Source of the DNA: Dromaius novaehollandiae
Taxonomy: Eukaryota > Chordata > Aves > Casuariiformes > Dromaiidae
DNA length: 64,000 nt
Direction of reading: 5' to 3'
NCBI RefSeq assembly: GCF_036370855.1
Contig: NW_026991398.1
Coordinates: 310,001 to 374,000, forward strand
Below, in pieces: positions 1 through 10,850 of the stretch; position 1 is the first letter of the stretch; every line of letters begins with the position of its first letter. Below the pieces are notes generated by a model. That model saw only the letters and a program-made list of their open reading frames with translations, did not search any database and was not told the DNA's origin. The position numbers were made by a program, and so were the translations under genes.

Positions 1-83
1 GCTCTAACCTGGCCTGCTTTGTATGGGAGGTTGGACTAGAGACCTCTGGAGGTCCCTTCCCACCTGAATTGCTCTGTGATTTC
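1..83 (+). mobile_element. CR1 LINE 3' tail
   Basis: The text GGTTGGACTAGAGACCTCTG followed by GAGGTCCCTTCC and CTGTGATTTC is the conserved 3' end of avian CR1 elements. Only the tail is inside the window. A matching tail at 19850-19920 starts the duplicate of this whole segment, so the insertion predates the duplication. Confidence 0.8.
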
Positions 84-1819
84 ATGAATGGAAAGACCCC
101 AGCCACAGAGACAGGCTGTGCTTCTCTCGCAGGCTGTCCACCAGCAGATGATGGGGTGAGGCCTTTGCCAGCCCCACACTCCCTTGTCCCCCTCCACTTG
201 TGATGTGGGACACAGCCTGGGTCTGGACCGGGCCCACACGACGTCTCCACTGCCGGCCCTTCCCCTGCAGAGGGAGGAAACCCCAACATTCCCGGCATGG
301 AGCTGATGTCAAAACAGCACCTGCAGCCTGACTGGTCTGATGGCCTTGTCCCTCCCAGCACAACCATGGAGTCCCAAGTGGGGCTGCCCACCCTGCCCCA
401 TTATCCCCCCCCCACTCCCCGTTACCCCAAGCCCCATCCCAGCCCTGGCACTGGCTGACTGCCCTGACCTGGGGCAGTTCCAGCTCCCTGAGGGGGAGTG
501 TGGGTGCAGAAGCAGCAGGCTGGGGGGCCGGGCTGCAGGCAGTGATGGCCCTGCCAGTCTGGGAGCTGGGGGGTGCGGCTGGACCCGCTGCCTGGATGGG
601 GCTGGAGCCCCGGCATGGGGAGAGGCAGGCGGGCTGGAGGCCAGGCAGTGGCTGAGGGGCTGTTCCCACTCCTGCTGCACTGCTGGTCCCTGCGGTGTGG
701 GGAGAGGGGATAGCAGATGAGGCAGCATGAGGTGGCAGCAGATCAGCAGGGGTGGGGTGCAGTGGGGGCTGCAGCAAGGGGTCATGGATGGCGCTTGTGC
801 AGTGCAGTGGCACTCACACCACTGCCCGAGCCCCACTGTGGGTACAGCCCTCTCCTGGGGGCAGGGGTGTGTGTCAGCCACCCCATCAGCCTCCCAGCTG
901 GGACTGGCCCCAGTGGCCCAGGCAGACAGGACAGTGACATCTGTGTCCCTTCTTCCTGTGTCCAGCAGATTCCCTACCCCCAAGCTGCCTGCAGCCCCCC
1001 CCATGCCAGCCCCTCTCTCCAGGACAGCATGGGAGTCCCTGTCCTGGGGCTCCTCAGGCAGCTCCTGCTGCCCCAACATACACAGAAACAGATTTCTCTT
1101 TCTTGCTTATTCCTCCTTGCAAGCACACAATTGCTCCTTTCCCCTTCTCTAGGGATGTCCCTACTCCAGAGAGAGCCTTTCCCCAGGGAGTGCATCAGTG
1201 CTGGCCTGCCGAGCCATTCCTCGACCTTCCCCTATGCTCCCTGAGGGCCCCGAGCTGCTGCTGCTGCTCTGCAGAGCGAGCGGGCTGTGGTGCCCCAGGG
1301 CCATGGGGTGACTCTGCACTGGCCGTGGTGGTCGGGGTGAGAAGCAGACCCAGCTGGACGGGCATCATTGCACCTGACAACCCCCTGCCAAGGGGGTCTG
1401 TGGCTGCAGATGATGCTCTGAGCAATCACAGGACATTTCAAATGGCTCAGAACCTGTGTTGAGGTGTGTCCCGAGATCCAGCCCATTGAAGGTGACATGA
1501 ACCACTCTCCAGGCTCCCTTCCCTCTGCCTGCAGGGTCCCCACTGTGGGCATCTGTCACCAGCCCTGTCATAGGGCAGACAGTCCCAGGCAGACACCGCC
1601 TGACCACTCAGCACCTCCAGGAGCACTGGGCACCCACAAGTGAGAGCTGAATCCAGCCCTCATTCCCTAACACAGCACCCCATGAGCTCATCACCTTGAG
1701 TCCATGGAGAGTCTGAAAAGGAAGAGGCCTTTTCATGGTGAAAGTCCTTGAGTGCATTCTTTGCTCCAGTTTTTGGAAGAAGAAACAAACTTTCAAACAC
1801 AGCACTGAGGAAATCCCCT
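84..1819. repeat. Duplicated 3' flank of OR14-like gene, no gene seen
   Basis: This GC-rich stretch has many long open frames on both strands, but none has recognisable protein similarity and they overlap one another freely. It is a diverged direct copy of about 19920-22030. Part of it (around 900-1100) also recurs inverted at 18935-19130, downstream of the plus-strand OR copy. It therefore travels with the OR gene as part of one duplicated module. Confidence 0.6.
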
Positions 1820-1825
1820 TTTATT
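1820..1825 (-). terminator. Poly(A) signal of the first OR gene
   Basis: AATAAA on the minus strand (TTTATT on plus), about 185 bases past the stop at 2009. The same signal in the same context (AATAAAAGGGGATTT) lies 210 bases past the stop of the paralogue at 22033-22038. This supports it as the shared 3' end of the transcripts. Confidence 0.6.
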
Positions 1826-2008
1826 AGAGACAGGCCAGCTCTGACACAGTGACGGACACATTCACAGAAGGCCTCTGGGTCAGACAGACAGGATTTGTGC
1901 CTCTGGAGAAGTGGGATGAATTTAAATACCTCTGAACAAACATAGGTGCCCAAAGCACAAAAGTTTTCTGAGAAAATTAGAAATCAGCTGTGAAGAGGGA
2001 TGGGCAGC

Positions 2009-2944
2009 TTATTCCTGCTGAACTAGTACCACTTGAATCAGTTTTTTCAGTGCTTCCTTGAGCTCCTTGTTCCTCATGCTGTAGATGAGGGGGTTCACTG
2101 CTGGAGGCACCACCGAGTACAGAACAGCCACCACCAGATCCACAGCTGGGGAGGAGAGGGAGGGGGGCTTCAGGTAGGCAAACACGCCAGTGCTGAGAAA
2201 CAGGGAGACCACGGCCAGGTGCGGGAGGCACATGGAAAAGGCTTTATGCCGGCCCTGCTCAGAGGGCATCCTCAGCACAGCAGTGAAGATCTGCACGTAG
2301 GACAGCACAATGCAAATGAAACACACAAAGACAACAGAAAGAGTAGCCACAAAAAATCCAAATTCCCTGAGGTAGGCGTCTGAGCAGGAGAGCTTCAGGA
2401 TCTGGGGCACTTCACAGAAGAACTGGTCCACAACATTCCCCTGGCAGAGTGGTATTGAAAATGTGTTAGCAGTGTGCAGGAGAGCATAGAGAAAACCACT
2501 GGCCCAGGCAGCTGCTGCCATTCTGACACAAGCTCTGCTGCCCATGATGGTCCTGTAGTGCAGGGGTCTGCAGATGGCAACAAAGCGGTCATAGGCCATG
2601 ACAGTGAGGAGAGAATACTCTCCTCCAAAGAAGAAGAAAACAAGGAAGACCTGGGCAACACATCCTGAGTAGGAAATGGCCCTGGTGTCCCACAGGGAAT
2701 TGGCCATGGATTTGGGGACAGTGGTGGAGATGGTGCCAAGGTCGAGGAGGGAGAGGTTGAGGAGGAAGAAGTACATGGGGGTGTGGAGGCGGTGGTCACA
2801 GGCTATGGCTGTGATGATGAGGCTGTTGCCCAGGAGGGCAGCCAGGTAGATGCCCAGGAAGAGTGAGAAGTGCAAGAGCTGCAGCTCCCGTGTGTCTGCA
2901 AATGCCAGGAGGAGGAACTTGGTGAGGGAGCTGCTGTTGGCCAT
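2009..2944 (-). CDS. Olfactory receptor, OR14-like, intact
   Basis: A seven-transmembrane class A GPCR of 311 residues in one coding exon, the usual length for an odorant receptor. It would couple to the olfactory G protein in sensory cilia; the ligand cannot be inferred. Visible hallmarks are an N-glycosylation site NSS at 3-5, GN at 39-40 in TM1, LHTPMYFFL at 53-61 before TM2, Cys95 and further Cys at 167, 177 and 187 around loop 2, MAYDRFVAIC at 116-125 after TM3, SY at 215-216, KAFSMCLPHL at 234-243 at TM6, and NPLIY at 284-288 in TM7. I chose the Met at 2944 because the frame continues upstream to 3205 but the receptor family begins at M(A/S)NSSS and all three copies agree there. The frame is the same length as its paralogue at 22249-23184, with no indels. 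The LLLAFADTRELQLL start is typical of the bird gamma-c expansion; assignment to family 14 is from memory of that family. Confidence 0.93.
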   Translation of the reverse strand: MANSSSLTKFLLLAFADTRELQLLHFSLFLGIYLAALLGNSLIITAIACDHRLHTPMYFFLLNLSLLDLGTISTTVPKSMANSLWDTRAISYSGCVAQVFLVFFFFGGEYSLLTVMAYDRFVAICRPLHYRTIMGSRACVRMAAAAWASGFLYALLHTANTFSIPLCQGNVVDQFFCEVPQILKLSCSDAYLREFGFFVATLSVVFVCFICIVLSYVQIFTAVLRMPSEQGRHKAFSMCLPHLAVVSLFLSTGVFAYLKPPSLSSPAVDLVVAVLYSVVPPAVNPLIYSMRNKELKEALKKLIQVVLVQQE

Positions 2945-5600
2945 TTGGTCCCAAGAAGGAAAGAAACAGTTGAAAAAAAAAAAGTGAAAAGACATTGACA
3001 AGGCAGGAGACACCTTCCAAGGGAAAAAAAAGGAACATTTCTCTTTGAAAACACTAGGTTGTCTCTCTCTTTTTTGGGGAGGATCATTCGGCAGGTACCT
3101 GTAGTGTGCTGTGGGAAGCAGAAGCCTCTGCCTGGGGGCTGCACAGGAATCAGTCCTTCTGGACAGTAGTGGGAACATGGGAACAAAGGTAAACAGCTCT
3201 GGCACTCATAATTTCTGTCAGGTAAAATCTATTCCTCACCTGGAAGGGCTTTTCAGTGTTTTCACTATCTGCTCTAAAGAATGATAGTTGAGGAACAGAG
3301 TTTTAGGGAATTTTTAATATATATATTTTTTTCCTTTAGATGTCCTTGTCACCCCTGGGGAGTGTTGCTCAAAGGCAAAAATTCTCAGCATTTCTACTGT
3401 GAGCTTGGAAAAAAAAAAGAAAAGATTCACTGCCACTTGGTACAGAGTGAGGACAGCTTCTTTCTCTATTAGTCTTGTTCCCAGCTGTCCTGTACTCACA
3501 CCGCTTTGAGCTGGAGGATGAACACTCTCATATGTTGCCCTAAAAAGAAACCAGCCCCTGCTGAGAGCAGAGCAGTCCACTTTCAAAGTGCAGATCTCCA
3601 AATTTCTCTCATTCTCAGGGTGCCAGAGGGAGCTCTCCACACTCCCCTTCTAGCCAAGGACACACAGGGCTCTTTTCAGCTGCCCAGTTACAGCCTTCCA
3701 ACACCATCTCCATGCTCTTCATATCTCTGCAATTTCTTCACGGGTCTCTCAGATATCAGAGATGCTATGAGACATCTGTGCCTTGCTGGAGGGCAGCTCG
3801 CAGCCTGGCTGGACAGCACAGAGAAATGGTCAAAGGCCTGTTAGGACTGAAGATGGGTTCTCCTTAAGGGAGAGTCAGCTCAATTCCCAACCCCATAGGC
3901 TGCGTTTCTGGGAGCCATACTGGTCAAAAGTGGGCTGGGGCAACAGCACTCCCATGCAGGCCCCTCTCTTGCACAACATGCAGCATTGGTGTCAGAACTG
4001 CAGCTGAAAACCCCGACCCCAGGGAGCTTGAGAGAAAAACAGGAGCAGCATGGACAGGAGGAGAAACAAGGAGCAACACCAAGATCCTACTGCCAAGGGA
4101 GGCAAGGAGAGAGAGACAGACGGGCGCTCAGAAAAGCCTTTACCTTCCCCAGCTGGGCATGCCATCTTGCAGATGGTGACACTGCAGGGCAATCGCTCCT
4201 TTTGTGGCAGGAGAGATGCCCCTGTCCTCTGCCAGAGGTCTGGCTGCAGAGGAGGCAGCTCATGGTCTGGACTCCATGGCTGTCAGGGCAGAGACTCTGC
4301 TGGGTGGGAGCAGAGATGTGGGGGGGGCTTGCTCAGAGGAAGAGTCTGCATCAGAGGGACTGACCATGACTTGCCCAAATCCATCCTCTCCTTGTGATTC
4401 TGTTAGCAGTTCCCTCTCATTCCCTGCACATCTCTGCTGCCTGGAGCAGTCCCTGCTGGAAGCTTTCTCTGTCCCAACATCTGTTCCCGGTCATCCTCTG
4501 TATGCTCAGTTCTGCCCTACTGAAACCTCCCAGGACAGGGCACTAGCCAGGGGCACCTCTGTGTTTGCAGGTCCTAAGAAGCAGGTGACACAAACCGTGA
4601 CTAGCACAGAGAAGGTGATGCTTGTGCTGTCTGTAGGCAGAGGTGGGAGTGAAGCAGCTTACTGAGGTTTCTCAAACCTACTGATCCTGAGAGTGAAGGT
4701 TTGGGAGTCCCAGTTCCTTGCCAAAGCAGAAAACTCTCCTTTTTTCTCCCTGCCAAAATCTGGAAACTGAAAGTGCAGACATCGAGAGGAAAGCTCCTTC
4801 CCTTTCAAGTAGCCTTTTCTTCACTTTCCTCTAAAAACACTCCTCAGAAATGTCCTCTGCATAAGCTGGAGCTGTGAGCAGCCCTGAACCGGGCAGCACC
4901 CTCTCAACAGGAGAATAAACCTGCCCTGATGAGGGGCACTCCTCCCATCCAGAGCTTCTCCCCACAGTGCAGTGGGGAGTTTCCTGGGCAGGCTGAGTGC
5001 TGACCCTCGCAGGCAGCAGAGTCACTGCCCCAGGCACACAGCACCCGGGAGCACAGGGACAGTGCTCTGAATTACAGCCCTGGGCAGACTGAGTGCACAG
5101 CCCAGCTTCACAGCCTGCGGCCATTCCTGAGAAAGGTAACAGGCTGCCCTCTCAATCTGATGGTGTGGCTGAGAATCTCTGCTCTAAAGCATCTCATCCT
5201 ACTCTGAGTGGGATCCTTAAAAAGACAGTCATGGGATGGGACAGGTTTAGAAGACCCCTCCAGGAACCTCAGTAGCATTGCCCTGCAGCCAGAGACTCAC
5301 TGTGTCAAAGGCTGTGAAGGTTTCTTCCACAGTGAGCTCTCTGCTGTCCTCCCACTCCACACTGCCTTGCACTTCTCCCTGCCTTCTCTCAGCTCATGTC
5401 AGCAGCAGCAGGCAGTGCCCGCAGCCCTGCTGCTCTTTGCAGAGGAGCTGCTCCTGCACACAGCTGTGTCTGGGCAGTGCTGCCAGGTTGCCATGAACTC
5501 CTCCTGTTTCATCAGCCTGGCCCCACTTGGGAACAGTAGCCCAGCTGAAGGTGTGATTTTTTTTGTCCTTTGTACTCCCTCCTCCTGGGAAATGTTTACT
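2945..5600. repeat. Duplicated 5' flank of OR gene, no gene seen
   Basis: On the minus strand a long pyrimidine tract lies just before the OR start, matching the 3' splice site region of the other two OR copies. Here, however, the terminal TTAG appears as TTGG. The rest is a diverged direct copy of about 23190-26000. For example, 4800-5130 matches 25170-25480, and the 5270-5600 segment matches 25660-25980. It contains A-rich and T-rich runs and short open frames with no recognisable product. Confidence 0.55.
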
Positions 5601-6470
5601 GAAGTAGACTAAAATAATCACTGATGGTCCCTCTCTAAACACTGAAGAGACATTGATTCCAGGACTGTAATTTGTCTCATCAGAGGAGGGTTATCTACAA
5701 GAGGTGGAAATGTCCCCCTCTGGAAGCCCCTCTTCCCATCTCTTAACTAGGCAGGACACGTAGACAGGGACAAGAAGGGAGGTCATTTATCCAGGGTTCA
5801 GGTATTGATTCCAATGAGTCAATCTGGGCATTTCATGCCAGGTGAAAAACCCCTGGTCTGCAGTGGGATTCAGCAAACTGCCATGAACTCCACAAACACA
5901 CACGAGGTGGGATTCCCCTTGCCCAAGCTGAAGTGTGCACAACACAGATGTCTGCACACAAGATCCTACCATTATAATCACTGGAGATGGAGGGTGGCAG
6001 GCAGTTGCTCACACGCGAACCCTTGGTGACATTTGGAGAGACAGAGGTGGTCCAGGGCATGTGCCAGTTTCTGCTTGCTCTGAAGGAGGAACCTGCTTCC
6101 TTCTAGAGCATTAGGTGGGGGCTAGGTGAGGAATTTCCTTGGCCATCTCCAATGACACTAGATGCCTACTACTACAACTAAAGCGCCACTCACTATGATG
6201 CTGAGACACAAGTGGATCCATACAATGCAAACAGCTAATGTAATTCAGGACAGACACTAGATTCAGTGACATAAAGATAAGCCATAGGCAGGGCCATGTC
6301 CAATGCCTGGGGTGTCCAGCACAACCACATGTCTCTAGCAGATACAGCATGGGACCTACAGGAAAAGCATGCTCTTTTGGTGCAGCACAGCACAGGACAG
6401 TGGTGAAGACAGCCTAGGGGACTGCCAAGGCTGAAAGCCTCCAATAGAGCTGAGGTCTTTGTCCTCCAAG
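5601..6470. repeat. Duplicated block A2, copy 1
   Basis: About 0.85 kb that recurs in direct orientation at 14570-15430 and 25980-26720. Shared landmarks include TGATGGTCCCTCTCTAAACA and TTTCCTTGGCCATCT. There is no coding sequence I can recognise. It follows the OR flank here and in the 26-kb copy. Confidence 0.65.
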
Positions 6471-6479
6471 AAACTTGGA

Positions 6480-8030
6480 CGTTTTCTTCTGACTTTAACT
6501 TCTTGAGGGCTTTGTTCAGTCTCCTCTCAGTATCTGAGGTTCATGGACTCAGCACCAAATACACCAGAGAGGTCCTTAAAACGCAAAAAGCCCTAACATT
6601 CCATGTCACTGACCATAATTTCTTTCAGTTCTTCAAATCCTGTGTGGTTAATTGTAGAGGTTGCCGGAGTGTATTTACAAGAGGAAGATTTCAATGAGCA
6701 CCTAAAGAAAAAAAAAAAAGAAAAGAAAAAGAAAAAAAAAAGGAATTTCTACTTTTGAAGTTTTACTTATTTTTCAGCTTTCAAAATAAGTGATATCCAC
6801 ACTCTCCAATTCATACTGACCCACTGGGTCTCCTAATGAAGTCTGGATGACTAGGAAAAGCAACACATTTGACAGGAAACCTGTATGGACCACCTTCCTC
6901 CTCACCCCGCCCCAACCCTGCCCTTTCTCTCACCAGCCACTGGGGACTTACATTACTCTTGTTAAAAATCTAACCTTTTCTCATTTGAGTCTGTAGCTGA
7001 ATGTTACAGCTCCTATGCACCAATTCCCAGCTGCTTTCCTTAGAGAACTCGCTGTGGACACAGCAGGATTTCTCTTCATTACAAACAAAAATAAAAATGA
7101 AGCAGTTTAATTAAACACCAGAAATACTCCTCAACTGTATGCTCATTAAGCCCAAGATGCCTCCACTGCTGTCCACTTTCCACAAGGAATAACCTTCCTA
7201 GAAATGTTTTAGACAGATAGATAGGAAAAGATAGACAGAAACATAACTATGGAGCTGGTAAAGAGACAACTAGACTCCTGAAGGATGAGGCAAGCTTCAG
7301 ACTCCCTGAAGCTCAGAGCAGCAACTGGAGAGCTGAGAGGTATCTGAATGGATACAAAGCAAGCGGAGGAGGAAAAGTGGAAAACTGTGGAAAGTGCATA
7401 TGTCCAGATAGTCTGATGCAAAGGGAACTTTAGAAATGATTCTTTTAATCAGGGCATGTGAAAACACGTGGGAGATTCCTGAGATTACATCCACAGCATA
7501 ATTAGAGAGAGCAGTGGTAACGCAAGTTGAGGGGCCTATCAATATTTCTTCTGCTGCTACTCACACCCTTCCTGAAATACCCTTCCTTCATATCCTTCCT
7601 GAAAATTTCCATTAATTCATCATGGGAAACATTGACATTTGTATTAAAGTTAGTCAGTCATTTTAGCTGATGGAAGTGTGTTCATACTTTCTAAATGTTG
7701 AAAACAGTTCTTTCTTCAGCTTTCCAGGCAGAACTCAGGTGTCCAACCACCAGCACCCAGTGGCACTTGGAGAGGCCTCGGGGCATGTCAGGTACTGGCC
7801 AGGGCCTGGCAGCTCTCACAGCTCTCACCTGCAGGAGACCGTAGCCCCTCGAAGCTGCAGAGGGGATCAGGGCACCTGCAATGGCACCAGATGTCCATGA
7901 CACTGTCACTGCATTCCCACCCCAGTTCTGAAAACCCCTTTCCTTTCCAAAGGGGAAAAAAAATCCCCCCAAAAGACCAGTATATGAAAAAAAAAAAGAC
8001 AATAAAGCAAAGAAAGATAAGAACACAAGG
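6480..8030. repeat. Duplicated block B, copy 1
   Basis: About 1.5 kb present four times: here, at 30700-32240, shortened at 39110-39990, and inverted at about 54100-55640. Landmarks are TGACTTTAACTTCTTGAG at the left and TCTAAATGTTGAAAACAG at the right. No reading frame in it is conserved between the copies, so I see no gene. A CR1 joins its right end here but not in the 32-kb copy. Confidence 0.7.
6703..6743. repeat. A-rich microsatellite
   Basis: A run of about 40 bases made only of A with scattered G. It is not present at this length in the sister blocks at 30.9 and 39.3 kb, so it probably expanded after the duplication. Confidence 0.85.
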
Positions 8031-8055
8031 AACTTCAGAGTTTTTTAAGAGCACA

Positions 8056-9213
8056 GCTAACAGCTGAGAGTGCAGCTAACAGAGGCAGTGAACAGAGGAA
8101 GGCCAAGGCCCATTTGGAATTAAATCTGGCAAGGGATGTCAAGGACAACAAGAAGGGCTTCTTCAAATACATCAGTAGCAAAAGGAAGACTAGGGAAAAT
8201 GTGGGCCCGCTGCTGAATGGGGTGGGTGCCCTGGTGACGCAGGATACAGAGAACTCGGTCCAGTCTTGTTCAACTTCTTCATTGGTGAGCTGGATGAAGG
8301 CACATAGTGCATTCTCAGCATGTTTGCTGATGAGACAAACCTGGGAGGAATGGCTGATACACCAGAAGGCTGTGCTGCAATTCAGAGGGTCCTTGACAGG
8401 TGGGAGAGATGGGCAGAGAGGAACCTCATGAACTTCAACAAAGGGAAGTGCAGGGTCCTGCACTGAGGGAGGAATAACCCCATGCACCAGGAGAGGCTGG
8501 GGGTTGACTGGGAAGCAGCTCTGTGGAGAAGGACCTGGGAGTCCTGGTGGACACCAAGTTAACCCTGAGCCAGCAAGGTGCCCTTGTGGCCAAGAAGGCC
8601 AATGGTATCCTGGGGTGCATTAGGCAGAGTGTTGCCAGCAGGTCAAGGGAGGTGATCCTCCCCCTCTCCTCCACCCTGGTGAGGCCACACTGGAAGTACT
8701 GTGCCCAGTTCTGGGCTCCCCAGTACAAGAGAGACATGGCACTACTGGAGAGAGTCCAGCGTAGGGCTACAAAGATGATGAGGGGACTGGAGCATCTCTC
8801 CTATGAGGAAAAGCTGAGAGAGCTGGGCCTGTTTAGCCTGGAGAAGAGAAGACTGAGAGGGGATCTTCTCAATGTCTACAGCTATCTGAAGGCAGGGTGT
8901 CAAGATGATGGGGCCAGACTCTCTTCAGTGGTGCCAAGCGACAGGACGAGAGGCAACAGGCACAAACCGAAACACAGGAAGTTCCATCTGAACATGAGGA
9001 AAAACTTCTTTGCTGTGAGGGGGACAGAGCACCGGAACAGTCTGCCAAGAGAGGTTGTGGAGTCGCCTTCTCTGCAGATATTCAAAAGCCAACTGGACAC
9101 GATCCTGTTCAATGTGCTCTAGGTGCCCCTGCTTGAGCAGGGGGGTTGGCCTAGATGATCTCCAGAGGTCCCTTCCAACCTCAACCGTTCTGTGATTCTG
9201 TGATTCTGTGATC
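8056..9213 (+). mobile_element. CR1 LINE, internally deleted, with 3' end
   Basis: The left part encodes the pre-RT linker of CR1 ORF2 ([21 protein letters not shown]). Near 8260 the sequence jumps to the late RT region, where the catalytic FADD motif reads FADE, followed by AAIQR and [10 protein letters not shown] 199-residue open frame (8523-9122) then covers the ORF2 C-terminus, beginning EKDLGVLVD and containing [14 protein letters not shown]. After the stop come the 3' UTR, GGTCCCTTCCAACCTC and a run of ATTCTGTG units. The central RT domain is missing, so the copy cannot move by itself. It sits exactly between block B and the block starting at 9214. Confidence 0.93.
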
Positions 9214-10850
9214 TTAAGCACCACACATGGAGAAACCTTCCTGAGGCCTCTTAAAAACAAGCAGCCTGCTTTGGTGCCTAAAGGAGGAAGGCTGAGTCCT
9301 GTCCCATACTGTCCTGCATCCTACCTCTCCAAAAAGAGTGACCCATAGCAGAAATCAGTTTTGAAGCTCACCAAAGCATCACCAAAATCAGTTTTGAAGC
9401 ATCACCAAGCTCTGGCTTCCTGCACAGCTCTGCCCAGTGCAGAGATCTGTTAAGTACAGGGGTGCAGAAGTGACTTCTCCAGTGCCTCATTTTTAGATAC
9501 TTCACAGCCTTTGACACCATCTGGAGACATTCCTGAAGAATTTATCAGCAAGTTCTGGAAAATAACTGAGGTGAGGGGAGGTGACTGCTTTCCAGGACAT
9601 GAGGAGAAAACTGCCTGCTCTCTCCCTGGCTGTGCCATCTCCATGGCGGTGACCTACTGAGCCCCCTGATGACACAAGCTGAGGTCACAGTGGGATGTGC
9701 TGCATCACAGTGAGGTCTCCCTGGTGCCACAGGGGTACCCTCACTTCCCTGCAAGGCCTGGTCACTGCTGGGCACCGCTCATGTGCTGCCTGCCACTGCC
9801 CTTTGGAGCCACTCCGTGGCAAGGAGAGGGGATGGGAGCCACGCTGGGGCCCCTCACCAACAGGCAGAGAAAGAGAGACCCACCAGAGATTTTTGTGCAA
9901 CGAGACAGGAAGAGCGTCCTTCCTCCTCGTCTTAGAGGCAAGCCAAGAGCAAGGGGACAAGCAAGACGGAGGATGGATGGACCACCACCATCAGCCCAGA
10001 CCCCAGTTCCTTGTTCCCAGTGCTCCTGCAGCTCTCCACCAAGGGTAAGGGTTTTGGGAGCTCCTTCCTGAAGAGTCACAGAAAGACTGCTAACTATAAA
10101 AAAGGGCTGTGGATCCTGGGCTGTGGGGGTGGCTGCACAGGGTGGGGGCTGCCAAGAGAGCCTTGTTGTAGAGTCCTGACTGGCTGGGGGGACAATGTGG
10201 CAGGCAATGTGACTCCTGGGTGCTGGGGCTTGGCCCTAAGCCCCCAGGATCCTGTGGGGGTGGGGGCAATCCAGGTCCAGGTTTTCCTGGGAGTGGGTCC
10301 CCCTTTGGGATCTGGCTCTGGCAGGAAAGGGGTACTGCATCCCAGAGGCTGGGGTGGCCTGCAGTTCCGTGTGGCTCTCAAGAGCCTGCTGGAAATGCCC
10401 TTGCTGGAAATGGAACCTTCACCTTGTAATAAATCCTAGTAGTCTACTTGTTTGGGAGAACCTCTGTTCTTCCCCATGGATCCTCTTCTGCCTTCATTTT
10501 GGCAGAGCATGTTTTGGGCAAGGAGATGCCATCTTCAGATGGTCACAGCCCCTGTCCTCCTGCAAATGGGGGCCAAACCTCTGCAGCCAGAAGAAAGCAT
10601 GCTTGGGAGAGCAGCTTGGAAACAGGTGGGGGTGCCAGTGCCACTCCATAAGCCCTGGCTGATCCCAAACATTCTTCTTTAAGCCACAATGGGCAGTGCT
10701 GGGGTGAGTCCATCAGGGCCATCTACCCCAGTCCTCCTCCAGGCCCCACACCACTGGAAGGCCCAGAGCTGCTCTCCCCATTGCTGCCCCCTCATCGCTG
10801 CCCTATACCCCCATGAGCTCCTCACCCTCTGAAGTGACTGCTGGGGCCCA
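9214..10850. repeat. Island-satellite duplication, copy 1, left part
   Basis: From the CTTAAGCACC after the CR1 tail this matches 41138 onward (for example GCCTGCTTTGGTGCCTAAAG at 9269 and 41190). The other copy is shorter because much of 10090-10950 is absent or diverged there. Open frames on both strands have no recognisable product. I see no gene. Confidence 0.65.

Noticed and set aside
2945..3205. N-terminal extension of the first OR by 87 codons
   Set aside because: It reads through the pyrimidine tract of the splice acceptor region, and odorant receptors start at the MxNSSS position shared by all three copies.
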